This document shows positions 53,645-62,132 of a stretch of 64,000 nt of DNA, piece by piece (positions within the stretch are counted from its first letter, which is position 1; every line of letters starts with the position of its first letter). The DNA is from JADKCL01 sp046329055. GTDB taxonomy: Bacteria; Bacteroidota; Bacteroidia; J057; JADKCL01. Position numbers and translations under genes: made by a program. The stretch lies in assembly GCA_046329055.1 (NCBI GenBank), contig JAXLVK010000001.1, forward strand, positions 56,170 through 120,169. Reading direction: 5' to 3'. Below the pieces are notes generated by a model. The model was not told the origin of the DNA, made no database searches, and saw only the letters and a program-made list of their open reading frames with translations.

Positions 53645-54739
53645 TCAGCAGCAATAACCCGACCAATAGACCGCCGCTGGATAACAAATCTGCCCCGGCT
53701 TGGCCCGACTTGAAAGGAACAGCACGGTCGCCCGCCACTCCTCTCCATAGCTCGCCAGCACGTCCAAAGCACCGTCTCCATCCATGTCCGCCACCACGTT
53801 CGGGCTCAACTCGCCCCTCGGAAATCCCACTGGCACATCATAACGAATCGGTCCATGCGCCGAGTTCACCTCCATCCAGCTTTCACAGTGCACGGTACGG
53901 TATGGCCCCTCCTCCTGGCAGGCTACGCGCAGACCTGTTGCCGCCAACCTCCCTCCATCCTCATTCCAATGCCAGTAATTCAATGCGCCATCGAAGGGAA
54001 GCGGGAACCGAATCCTGAACTCCGGCCGCAACGGCAAGTTCCCCTTGCTTCCCACGATCAGCATAAGACGCTCCGCCTGCTTCACTGTCGCGCTCATCCG
54101 ACGATAGATCGTCACTTGTCGCTGCCCCGCACGATCGACATGCTCATCAGCCAACATCCGCTGCATATTTCGCTGCAACTCCACCGGACGGATGGAAACC
54201 CGGCCTCCATTTTCATACATACCCCACCAAGTCCAGCCCGGCTCCCAATGTATATTGTCCAAGCAAGTGCTTCCGGGGGCCAGAATCCGCAGATTCTGAT
54301 TGATTCCCAGCGCCTTGAGCGTCTTGGCGATGGCCAGTGAAACCGAGTCAGTTCCCAATTCCAGCTCCGCTCGCTGCATCAGGAAGATATCAAATGCATA
54401 CCCCACCTGCCCATTGTACTTCGCCTTCACCCAATAACCCACCCTTTTCTCCTCGTACATGCCCTGCAATGAGTCCGTCCACGCGTCGAATACGAATGCG
54501 GTCGGCAGGCTATCCAGCGATCCCCTGACAGTGTCCACCACCAAAACCTCAGCTCCGAAGGGCATCGTCAGCAACTTCCGCCCCGAGAATCCCGGCCGCT
54601 CACGCAGCACCAAGCCCTGCTCCGACAAGACACGCGCCTTTCCAAGGCTGATCGGGACATGCGGCATTTGGGCCCATCCAACCGTGAACATGCCCACGAT
54701 CGCCCCAAAGAAAGTCCATGCTACCCATTGCTTGAGCAT
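53645..54739 (-). CDS. Secreted SH3-like/FG-GAP-containing protein of unknown function
   Basis: A 364-residue protein from ATG 54739 (signal MLKQWVAWTFFGAIVGMFTVGWA). Residues about 30-125 are a bacterial SH3-like domain (LSEQGLVLRERPGFSGRKLL, YWVKAKYNGQVGYAFDIFL). The C-terminus includes NVVADMDGDGALDVLASYG, a calcium-binding FG-GAP/VCBS-type blade. The rest is unassigned. It is probably periplasmic or surface-exposed, and ends in CYPAAVYWSGYCC. Confidence 0.7.
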   Translation of the reverse strand: MLKQWVAWTFFGAIVGMFTVGWAQMPHVPISLGKARVLSEQGLVLRERPGFSGRKLLTMPFGAEVLVVDTVRGSLDSLPTAFVFDAWTDSLQGMYEEKRVGYWVKAKYNGQVGYAFDIFLMQRAELELGTDSVSLAIAKTLKALGINQNLRILAPGSTCLDNIHWEPGWTWWGMYENGGRVSIRPVELQRNMQRMLADEHVDRAGQRQVTIYRRMSATVKQAERLMLIVGSKGNLPLRPEFRIRFPLPFDGALNYWHWNEDGGRLAATGLRVACQEEGPYRTVHCESWMEVNSAHGPIRYDVPVGFPRGELSPNVVADMDGDGALDVLASYGEEWRATVLFLSSRAKPGQICYPAAVYWSGYCC

Positions 54740-54894
54740 AGGTGGAAGTTGGTGAAATGGATGGACAATGGCAATGCAGGCGGAAGCCCCGAGGTCAGAA
54801 TTCCATGAAGAACGAGAAATGAAGCATCGCGACACCGCCACACTTCCGAATGCCTCAGATTTGTCGTACATTTAGACAAACCCAAATGCCCCAA

Positions 54895-55143
54895 ATGAAG
54901 GCAATCCTAGGAACCTGCTTGCTGCTTTTGCTCATCGTTGGCGTCTATTCTTGCGAAAAATGCACCTCATGTCACCTTGTAGAGTATGGCTACACGATGA
55001 ATGATAGCTCCGTCACCGACTCAGAATTTTGCGGAACGCCCAGCGAGGTCAGTGATTACAAACAAGAGCTCGACGATGCCGCATTCCACCACAAGAAAAT
55101 TGCCGGAACCTGCTGCTACACCCTGAGTTGCGTGGACAATTGA
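54895..55143 (+). CDS. Small cysteine-rich lipoprotein
   Basis: An 82-residue lipoprotein (MKAILGTCLLLLLIVGVYSC; lipobox cysteine at residue 20) with further cysteines in KCTSCHLVEYGY, EFCGTP and GTCCYTLSC. The spacing suggests disulphides or metal binding. The ATG at 54895 is preferred because it directly begins the signal peptide; the upstream in-frame ATG at 54850 does not. Small lipoproteins with a Cys-x-x-Cys pattern recur in Bacteroidota. Function is unknown. Confidence 0.6.
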   Translation: MKAILGTCLLLLLIVGVYSCEKCTSCHLVEYGYTMNDSSVTDSEFCGTPSEVSDYKQELDDAAFHHKKIAGTCCYTLSCVDN

Positions 55144-55185
55144 GCTAGGGATCGATGCGGTGAGTCAAAGCGAGATGCCCAAATC

Positions 55186-55286
55186 GCCCTTTCAACACTT
55201 CAACAAGGCTCCGACAGGCTCAGTGGACACTCAGCCCAGCGGCTCAGTGCGGCGCTATCCCCTATCAACTATCAACTATCCCCTGC
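55186..55286. repeat. Repeat region downstream of mutS
   Basis: It contains CACTTCAACAAGGCTCCGACAGG, CTCAGTGGACACTCAG and then CTATCCCCTATCAACTATC units up to the mutS stop. The latter are the same units as between hisC and hisB. The CACTTC...CTCAGTG part resembles 58033-58050. These look like members of a dispersed intergenic repeat. Confidence 0.65.
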
Positions 55287-57911
55287 TTACTTCCCCTGCA
55301 ACAGGGCCAGCTTGATCTCCTGTAGCTTCAGCAGCGCCTCCACAGGCGTCATCCGATCGATGTCCACGCCTGCGAGCAGCTCCCGTATCCGCAAGGTATC
55401 CGCGTCCTTCAACTCAAACATGTTCAGTTGCACAGCAGGCTGCTTCGGGGCAAACTTTATCCCCTGCGCCACCTCGCGGTCATGCAGCTTGTTTTGCTCA
55501 AAATGCCCCAACAGGTCACTGCTGCGCTTCACGATGGACTTGGGCATGCCCGCCATCTCCGCGACGTGGATACCAAAGCTGTGGTTGCTCCCGCCCGGGA
55601 TCAGCTTGCGCATGAAGATGATCTTGCCCTCCAATTCCTTCACGGAGACATTGTAATTCTTCACCCGCGGCATCTTCTCGCTGATCTCATTGAGCTCATG
55701 GTAATGCGTCGCGAACAATGTCTTCGCCGCGCACCGCGCCGTCTCATGCAAGTGCTCCACCAGTGCCCAGGCGATGCTCACGCCATCGTACGTGCTCGTC
55801 CCACGCCCGATCTCGTCCAGCAGGATCAAGCTCTTGCGGGTCGCATTGTTGACGATACGCGCGGTCTCATTCATCTCCACCATGAAGGTGGACTCGCCGC
55901 TGCTGATGTTGTCGCTCGCACCCACGCGGGTGAAAATCTTGTCCACCAGCCCGATTTTCGCGCTCGATGCAGGCACGAAGCATCCCACCTGCGCCAACAA
56001 TACGATCAAGGCCGTCTGCCGCAGCAATGCACTCTTACCAGCCATGTTCGGGCCGGTGATGATGATGATCTGCTGCTGCGCATTGTCGAGATAGACGTCA
56101 TTCGGCACGTAGGCTTCGTCGCGGCCAAGGCTCGTCTCGATGACAGGGTGACGGCCTGCACGGATGTCCAGCACCTCGCCGCTGTCCACCTCCGGCTTGC
56201 AGTACCCACGCTTGAGGGCCACATTCGCAAAGCAGACGTGGATGTCCAGCTCAGCAATGAGGCCAGCGTTCTTCTGAATGCCCACGATCCAGATTTGCAG
56301 CCGCTCCAGCATCTCCGAATACAGCCTTGTCTCCAATGCCACAATCCGGTCCTCGGCGCTCAGAATTTTGTCCTCGTAGGCCTTGAGTTCCTCGGTGATG
56401 TAGCGCTCGGCATTGCTCAGGGTCTGCTTCCGCATCCAGCCCTCGGGCGCCTTGTCCTTGTGAACGTTGGTGACCTCCAGGTAATAGCCGAAGACCTTGT
56501 TGTATCCGATTTTCAAGGACGAAATGCCCGTGCGTTCGATCTCGCGGCGCTGCATGTCCAGCAGCAGGTCCTTGCCATTGGCACTGATGTCGCGGAGTTC
56601 GTCCAGTTCGGCATTCAGCCCTGACCGGATCACCCCGCCTGTGTTCAGGTTATTGTTGGGATCCTCCTCCAAGTATTCATCCAGGATCGCCAATGCCTTT
56701 CCCAGATCGACAAATGCCGCCGCATGGCGTGAAAGATTGGGATCACCAAACCGTCCCAACAGCTGCACCAGCGGTCCGATGAGCCGCAGGCTGTTCCGCA
56801 TCATCATCGCCTCCCGGGGCTGCATCTTGCGCGTCGCCAGTTTGGAGACATGCCGCTCCAGGTCGCCGAATTTGCGCAAGGTGTCCTCCACCTGCCGCAT
56901 GTTGCTGCTGTCCTTGAGCAATGCCTCCACCGTGTCCAGCCGCCGCTCGATTTCCCCGAGGTCCTTGAGCGGGAAGAGCAGCCAGCGCCGGAGCAACCTC
57001 GCCCCCATCGCCGTCTGCGTCATGTCCAGCACGTCCACGACGGCTTTACCGTCAGGGTGATTGGGGTGGATCAGCTCCAGGTTGCGGATCGTGAATTGGT
57101 CCAGCCACACGTAGCCGCTGTCCTCGAACCGCCGAATCGTGGCGATATGGTCGATTTGCGTCTGTTGATTTTCGCGGAGATAATGCAGGATTGCCCCCGC
57201 CGCGATCACGCCATTTGTATCCCGCTCGACCCCGAATCCCTTGAGTGAATTCGTCTTGAAATGCCCGGTCAGGATCTCAGTCGCATAGTCCAACTGATAA
57301 ACCCAGTCCTCCAGCCGCGTGGTGTAGAATTTCTCCCCGATCGAGTCCTTGAAATGCTTCAGGTCCTTGCGTGGCACCAGCACCTCGGCGGGACGCAATG
57401 TATTCACCAGCTTTTCCGCCTCCACCGGGGTCGCGTTCATGCAGAAAAACTCCCCAGTGCTCACCTCCACGAAGGCCAATCCCAAGCCATTTCCCTGAAA
57501 ATGAATCGCTGCCAGGTAATTGCTCGCCTTGCTGTCCAGCATCTTGTCGCTGATCGCCACACCCGGAGTCACCAGTTCGGTCACCCCACGCTTCACGATC
57601 CCGATCGCCTGCTTCGGATCCTCTAGTTGATCCACCACGGCCACCCGCTGCCCGGCGCGGACCAATCGAGGCAAGTACGTATCCAAGCTATGATGCGGGA
57701 AACCAGCGAGTTCCATGTCGCCAGTCCCATTGTTCCGCCGGGTGAGCACGATGCCCAGAATCTCCGAGACCACCACAGCATCCTCGCCGAATGTTTCGTA
57801 GAAATCCCCGACCCTGAACAAGAGGATCGTCCCAGGATGCTGCGCCTTGATGGCATTGTACTGCTTCATCAAGGGCGTTTCCTTCGCCTTAGCGTCTTCC
57901 TTGACCTTCAA
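55287..57911 (-). CDS. mutS: DNA mismatch repair protein MutS
   Basis: An 874-residue MutS that recognises mismatches. The N-terminal domain has LLFRVGDFYETFGEDA (Phe-x-Glu mismatch-binding motif). The connector, lever and clamp domains follow. The ATPase has GPNMAGKSALLRQTALI (Walker A), GESTFMVEMNETARI, LLDEIGRGTSTYDG (Walker B) and FATHYHEL. The protein is full length. The likely start is a TTG at 57911 (LKVKEDAKAKETPLMKQYN), because the next ATG (57869) would remove the conserved ETPLMKQY lead; a TGA lies a few codons upstream. Confidence 0.96.
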   Translation of the reverse strand: MKVKEDAKAKETPLMKQYNAIKAQHPGTILLFRVGDFYETFGEDAVVVSEILGIVLTRRNNGTGDMELAGFPHHSLDTYLPRLVRAGQRVAVVDQLEDPKQAIGIVKRGVTELVTPGVAISDKMLDSKASNYLAAIHFQGNGLGLAFVEVSTGEFFCMNATPVEAEKLVNTLRPAEVLVPRKDLKHFKDSIGEKFYTTRLEDWVYQLDYATEILTGHFKTNSLKGFGVERDTNGVIAAGAILHYLRENQQTQIDHIATIRRFEDSGYVWLDQFTIRNLELIHPNHPDGKAVVDVLDMTQTAMGARLLRRWLLFPLKDLGEIERRLDTVEALLKDSSNMRQVEDTLRKFGDLERHVSKLATRKMQPREAMMMRNSLRLIGPLVQLLGRFGDPNLSRHAAAFVDLGKALAILDEYLEEDPNNNLNTGGVIRSGLNAELDELRDISANGKDLLLDMQRREIERTGISSLKIGYNKVFGYYLEVTNVHKDKAPEGWMRKQTLSNAERYITEELKAYEDKILSAEDRIVALETRLYSEMLERLQIWIVGIQKNAGLIAELDIHVCFANVALKRGYCKPEVDSGEVLDIRAGRHPVIETSLGRDEAYVPNDVYLDNAQQQIIIITGPNMAGKSALLRQTALIVLLAQVGCFVPASSAKIGLVDKIFTRVGASDNISSGESTFMVEMNETARIVNNATRKSLILLDEIGRGTSTYDGVSIAWALVEHLHETARCAAKTLFATHYHELNEISEKMPRVKNYNVSVKELEGKIIFMRKLIPGGSNHSFGIHVAEMAGMPKSIVKRSSDLLGHFEQNKLHDREVAQGIKFAPKQPAVQLNMFELKDADTLRIRELLAGVDIDRMTPVEALLKLQEIKLALLQGK

Positions 57912-58021
57912 TTGCGCAATGAATCAATAATTCCGTACCTGACAAACACGCAATTTCTGGTCATTCGGCAGAAGCCAAAACCAAGAATTATCAACCTACG
58001 TGAACAATGAAGGGAACAAGA

Positions 58022-58062
58022 AATTGAGCGGACACTTCGATAGCCTCAGTGTCCGCTCAATT
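58022..58062. terminator. 14-bp perfect inverted repeat between LolA-like gene and mutS
   Basis: AATTGAGCGGACAC (58022-58035) and GTGTCCGCTCAATT (58049-58062) with a 13-nt loop TTCGATAGCCTCA. It lies 31 nt past the stop of the minus-strand LolA-like gene and likely ends it, although no long T-run follows. The loop and arms resemble the dispersed CACTTCGA...CTCAGTG repeat. Confidence 0.65.
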
Positions 58063-58093
58063 GATCATGCAATCAAATGATTCGCAATCGAAA

Positions 58094-58774
58094 TCAGTCG
58101 GGCAACAACGCCCGCTCCTCCGGCCACACGGCGTCGCTTTCGCCCTTGGCCATGTCGGTGATGCTGTAGCCCTTGGCTTTCCAGTCGGCGGGTTCCAGGC
58201 TGAATTCGCCTTTTGCGGCATCTTCACCCATCTTGATCTCAGCGAATTCGGCGCTTTCGTAGAAGCTCTCCTGATCTACTTGGAGCACGAGTTTCGTCGG
58301 GCTCAGCGTCTTCTTGTCGATGAACAAGTAATGGCTGCCTTGCGCCACGCTGCTCCCGAAGTCGATGTCCAATGCGATCTTGTCCACCGACCCACCAACA
58401 CGAACGACCTCAGCCTCAAGGTTCAAGCGAACAAGGCGAAACAGATTCACCACCGCCGGAGCCAGGAGAGGATCGTAGAAATGCTTCTTAATGCGCTTGC
58501 TGCGGTGCAGGATTTCCCATTCATAAAACCCATCGCAACGGATCTCGGCATCTTGCCAAGTCAGGTGATAGCGCTCACCCTGGACCACGAAGCGGCCAGC
58601 GAATGACTCACCATTCTGGCGCTGCCACTTGACCAAACCCGAATAGCGGGCATGGCCAGCATACTGCTTTTGGAATGCCAGCATCAAAGTGACAGGATCA
58701 TAAGAGGGAGCCGCCTGGGAAAATCCAATGGCAGCAGACAAGACGAAGAATACGAGGAGGTACGTCTTTTTCAT
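58094..58774 (-). CDS. LolA-like outer-membrane lipoprotein carrier-type protein
   Basis: A 226-residue periplasmic protein (signal MKKTYLLVFFVLSAAIGFSQA). The sequence pattern is that of LolA/DUF-type half-barrels: YSGLVKWQRQNGESFAGRFVV, GERYHLTWQDAEIRCDGFYEW, FIDKKTLSPTKLVLQVDQES and FSLEPADWKAKGYSITDM. LolA carries lipoproteins across the periplasm. Whether this copy is the true LolA or a paralogue cannot be decided here. It is upstream of mutS on the same strand but separated by a terminator-like repeat. Confidence 0.65.
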   Translation of the reverse strand: MKKTYLLVFFVLSAAIGFSQAAPSYDPVTLMLAFQKQYAGHARYSGLVKWQRQNGESFAGRFVVQGERYHLTWQDAEIRCDGFYEWEILHRSKRIKKHFYDPLLAPAVVNLFRLVRLNLEAEVVRVGGSVDKIALDIDFGSSVAQGSHYLFIDKKTLSPTKLVLQVDQESFYESAEFAEIKMGEDAAKGEFSLEPADWKAKGYSITDMAKGESDAVWPEERALLPD

Positions 58775-59001
58775 TGTGCAAACTTATCCCCATCCCCAAG
58801 CAACATCAATGCCAGTAATTCACACCCTCCCCCAACAAAAGCAGCAAAATGCGGACAGCCCCGAGGCGAAGGGCCAACAAGAGGCGAGGGGCCTCTGGCC
58901 CAATGCCGATCGGACTGCTGGCCTCCGGCCAGCGAAAACGGAAACACCAGTCAAAACCAATCGAAATTCCCCTAATTTCGCCCTCCGAAAACCCCAGCCC
59001 C
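58775..59001. promoter_or_regulatory. Divergent intergenic region with GC-rich hairpin
   Basis: GCTGGCC (58917-58923) and GGCCAGC (58927-58933) make a tight hairpin with a TCC loop. Neighbouring GAGGC and GGCCTCTGGCCC segments repeat the theme, resembling a REP-like palindromic element. Promoters of the LolA-like and methylase genes should lie here. Confidence 0.4.
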
Positions 59002-59532
59002 ATGCGTAAGCTCAAACTCGACGAACTAGGCCGCAAATCCATCGAAGACTTCAAAGCCGCCGAGAAGCACCCCATCGTGGTCGTCCTCGACGATATCCGA
59101 AGCATGATCAACGTCGGGGCCGTCTTCCGCAACTGCGACGCCTTCCTCATCGAGCGGCTTTACCTCTGCGGCTACACCCCTTGCCCGCCCCACCGCGAGA
59201 TCACGAAATCCGCCCTCGGCGCCGAAGAAGCCGTCGATTGGGCGCATGCGCAAGACGTGTGCGAACTTGTCCGCGACCTGAAGGCCCAAGGCTACAAGAT
59301 TGCGAGCATCGAGCAGACGGACAGCAGCATACAGCTCCAGAATTTCCAGATCGCCGATGATGAAAAGTGGGCCATTGTGATGGGAAATGAGGTCGAAGGG
59401 GTGAATCCAGAGGTCGTCGCGGCATCGGACCTGGCGGTGGAGATCCCACAGTTTGGGACCAAGCACAGCTTGAACATATCGGTTGCGACCGGAATCGTGT
59501 TGTACGCCCTGACGGTGGGTTGTGGAGAATGA
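59002..59532 (+). CDS. SpoU-family (TrmH-like) RNA 2'-O-ribose methyltransferase
   Basis: A 176-residue SPOUT methyltransferase that uses SAM through a knotted fold. Motif 1 is DIRSMINVGAVFRNCDAF, motif 2 AIVMGNEVEGVNPEV and motif 3 IPQFGTKHSLNISVATGIVLY. The ATG at 59002 (MRKLKLDEL) matches the usual short N-terminus; the open frame upstream to 58849 is non-coding in character. The target (tRNA or rRNA position) cannot be inferred from sequence alone. Confidence 0.92.
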   Translation: MRKLKLDELGRKSIEDFKAAEKHPIVVVLDDIRSMINVGAVFRNCDAFLIERLYLCGYTPCPPHREITKSALGAEEAVDWAHAQDVCELVRDLKAQGYKIASIEQTDSSIQLQNFQIADDEKWAIVMGNEVEGVNPEVVAASDLAVEIPQFGTKHSLNISVATGIVLYALTVGCGE

Positions 59533-59651
59533 GAACGACCTTCCTCTGATTTGAACTGCAAAGACGCTAAGAGCGCAAAGCCCTGTGCCCATGAGGTTCT
59601 ATACTTTCGCGCTCCTTTGCGTCTTTGCGGTTGAATAAATATCACCGGCCC

Positions 59652-60353
59652 TTCACAAAGTCGGGATATGCTCCTTTCGCAGCCATTTCCCCAGCAGCGC
59701 ATCATTGTCCACCTGCCCCAGGACGAAGCGCTTGCTTTGCGCCAGCACCTTGGAGCTCAGCGCCTTCTCATGAACGACCTCGCGGGGAGTGCCATAGCTC
59801 GCATGGATGAAATCCACCACGTTCGTGATTCATTGTCGATGAAGCCGCAATGGATGTCCAACCCTACGATGTACAAGCCCTTGGGCAGATTTCCCATCCG
59901 TTTCACCAATTCTGGAACCTCGATGCCGCCATAGTCTTTGATGGATTCCGAGGGACAAAGCGTCTTGATGATCTTCAAGGAGGCCCGCTGCGCCAATTTC
60001 GCCCGCTCCAAATCCACACCGGCATCCCGCAGGACCGTCGTCACGAAGTACCCGCAGGCAATTTGTCCCGAGCGCGGGGTCTGTGTCACGCCATTGAAAT
60101 CCCAAGGAGTGCCCATCCAAGCCGGAAAGATCTCCTCTCGGATGCTCTTGAGAATCGTTTTTCGTGCTTCGGCAATCAATGCTGTTCGCCCATTTGCATC
60201 TGCACGGGCATACCGCTCGGACAAGGCATCTCGCTCAGCTGCTAGCCTGACTTTCAAGGCAGGATAGTCAATCGGCGGGCTCGGAGGCATGCGCCATACA
60301 GCCAGGAAGACGACCGCCAGCGGGATCACCAGCCAAGCCCGATGATGCCTCAT
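59652..60353 (-). pseudogene. Membrane-anchored protein of unknown function, frameshifted
   Basis: From ATG 60353 (MRHHRAWLVIPLAVVFLAVW, one signal/anchor helix) the frame encodes FPAWMGTPWDFNGVTQTPRS, GQIACGYFVTTVLRDAGVDL and GLDIHCGFIDNESRT. The GYF-VTT and H-C-G features look like an NlpC/P60-like or CHAP-like cysteine peptidase, but this is tentative. Near 59816-59826 the frame is lost. A shift gives VVDFIHASYGTPREVVHEKA and ends KWLRKEHIPTL at 59652. The repaired length is about 233 residues. The start overlaps the stop of the Rossmann protein gene (ATGA), so the genes are coupled. Confidence 0.65.
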
Positions 60354-60931
60354 TCCAGGACCTCTTCGGTCACTTGCTCCCAAGGATCCACAGTGCCGAT
60401 CAAGACATTCTTCGAATCGTCTCGGAGCGCCTTGATGACCCCATCATTGATCTCTTGCAGGCTCAGGTCGGCAGTGCCTTCCTTGTCGCGCTTGCGGCCG
60501 AGGACGATGATGCGGTACAGCACGCGCTCCAGGTTGCGGAATGCGCTTTCGAAGTATTTGCGCTCCTTGATCCGAGCCAGCTCCTTGCCGGGCAGGATTT
60601 GGAAATATCGACAGACAGGGGAAGTTGCGTTCAGGATGGAAGCGATGATGTCCACCACTTTGAGCACCTGCTCTTGCACCCAGTTCACTGCGAGTGTGAC
60701 CGGGCCATAAGCCAAGATGGACTCCTTGAGCCGAATGGCAAGGCCATCGACCTCTTGATAATCCACCACGATGGGATTGATTTTGCCGGAAACCGTTGTC
60801 GCTTGAGCTTGCAATTGCTCAAAGTCCTCTTGGGACCGCGAAACGACCGTCACCACGTTGTCGTGGGAGGCGAGAAAGAGTGATACCTGCTCCAGTACCC
60901 CGGCGCCTCCTACCACTAAGACATGTGCCAT
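60350..60931 (-). CDS. Rossmann-fold short-chain dehydrogenase-like protein
   Basis: A 193-residue protein starting MAHVLVVGGAGVLEQVSLFLA, a dinucleotide-binding loop, followed by HDNVVTVVSRSQEDFEQL and YGPVTLAVNWVQEQVLKVVD. It resembles truncated SDR proteins but lacks an evident YxxxK active site, so it may bind nucleotide without catalysis. It is followed directly (4-nt overlap) by the membrane-anchored protein gene. Confidence 0.65.
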   Translation of the reverse strand: MAHVLVVGGAGVLEQVSLFLASHDNVVTVVSRSQEDFEQLQAQATTVSGKINPIVVDYQEVDGLAIRLKESILAYGPVTLAVNWVQEQVLKVVDIIASILNATSPVCRYFQILPGKELARIKERKYFESAFRNLERVLYRIIVLGRKRDKEGTADLSLQEINDGVIKALRDDSKNVLIGTVDPWEQVTEEVLE

Positions 60932-61321
60932 ACTCTACTTTCTCCAAGTGTTTTCTGGAAACCATTCCTGCACTGTCACCAATGCAGGAGAAAACATTTC
61001 TTTCACATCCAAAGAACGCGCCGCGACTAGACCTGTATCAAATTCGGTTCCAAAGCGGCAGTGGATCGGCTATCGGCAATTAACGAGAAGAATTTACGAC
61101 ATGATTTCGGCCTTGGTTGCACCTGTGGAAAAAAAGAAACCGCCGCTTCGACCCAATCTCCTCATTATCAACAAAAAATTATCTTTTCCACAGACGTTCA
61201 GCGGGCGGATATTTCATTGTTCGTAAAAATAGGTCGGTGGCAGGTTCGGGGAACCTGCCTTGCCCCAACGCTGCGAGCGCTCTGAGCGCTCGCAGCGATG
61301 GGCCTAAGGACCTATGCGGCA
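60932..61321. other. Intergenic region with strong palindrome
   Basis: No gene is seen. CGCTGCGAGCGCT (61269-61281) and AGCGCTCGCAGCG (61285-61297) form a perfect 13-bp stem with a 3-nt loop, 25 nt beyond the stop of the DUF4249 gene. No T-run follows on either strand. It may act as a transcript 3' end or be a REP-like element. The rest should include the promoter of the Rossmann gene (minus strand). Confidence 0.5.
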
Positions 61322-62131
61322 TTACTGGATGGCCAGCGTGTCCTTCCGTGTGGCGGCTGCGCCGAACCAACCGAATGCGCCGTTGTCGAAATTGGTGGCA
61401 AGGTTGTCAGGGACGGAGGCGAATGGGCCTCCAGCCCCCGTTCCTTGCTGGGCGACGGTCACATAGAAATCGTAGCTCGCTGCTGAGATCGCGCGCACCT
61501 CCAGCACCACAGTGTCCCCAATCTGGCAGGGATAGGGATACAGGAAGGGAGAGACCTGCCCGTCCACGAAGTCGTCATTGGTCACGAACAGGTCCTGGAT
61601 CGAATTGAAGAGCGTGTCGTTGCGGGTGAAGCGGAATTGGTAAAAGTCTCCCAAGCCAGCCGGCTCCAATGCGAGGAGGCCACAGTAATACCCTGCCCCG
61701 AAAATGAGGGTGTCATTGTACTCATACCCGGTTCCAATGATGGGGTTGATCCGCGGCAAATAATTCGAAGCAGTATAGGTCGTGTCGCCCACGGTCACCT
61801 TGAGGGTGTAGGTGTGCTGCATTTGGCCTTGGATATGCGTGGTCTCGTACCAGCCCGGACGCACCTCTACCAGGGTGTCCACCGCGCCTTGGTCATCGTT
61901 CAAGATCAGCAGGGCGCCAGATACGACGACGTCGGAGCCGTCGCCCAGGTAGGGACTGGTGCGGGTGACCTTGATCGGGTACGGACCGGGATCATCGGTG
62001 ATCCAGCCCTCGATCACCACTCTGGAATCGGCATTTTCCAATTGCAGTTCGATCTCTTGCTCGCAGGAACTCAGCCAGCCCATTCCGGCCAACATCATCA
62101 GGATCAGGGGGAGAATGCTACTTCTTTTCAT
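61322..62131 (-). CDS. DUF4249 family lipoprotein
   Basis: A 269-residue lipoprotein (LILMMLAGMGWLSSC, lipobox cysteine about residue 23). VVIEGWITDDPGPYPIKVTR is the family signature near the N-terminus, with GALLILNDDQGAVDTLVE and YTLKVTVGDTTYTASNYLP following. DUF4249 proteins are regularly encoded directly after a TonB-dependent receptor, as here (1-nt gap), and are thought to be its outer-surface partner. Confidence 0.88.
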   Translation of the reverse strand: MKRSSILPLILMMLAGMGWLSSCEQEIELQLENADSRVVIEGWITDDPGPYPIKVTRTSPYLGDGSDVVVSGALLILNDDQGAVDTLVEVRPGWYETTHIQGQMQHTYTLKVTVGDTTYTASNYLPRINPIIGTGYEYNDTLIFGAGYYCGLLALEPAGLGDFYQFRFTRNDTLFNSIQDLFVTNDDFVDGQVSPFLYPYPCQIGDTVVLEVRAISAASYDFYVTVAQQGTGAGGPFASVPDNLATNFDNGAFGWFGAAATRKDTLAIQ

Positions 62132-62132
62132 G

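Noticed and set aside
55428..56624. Plus-strand 398-codon frame opposite mutS
   Set aside because: Antisense of a clearly conserved gene; no domain features.
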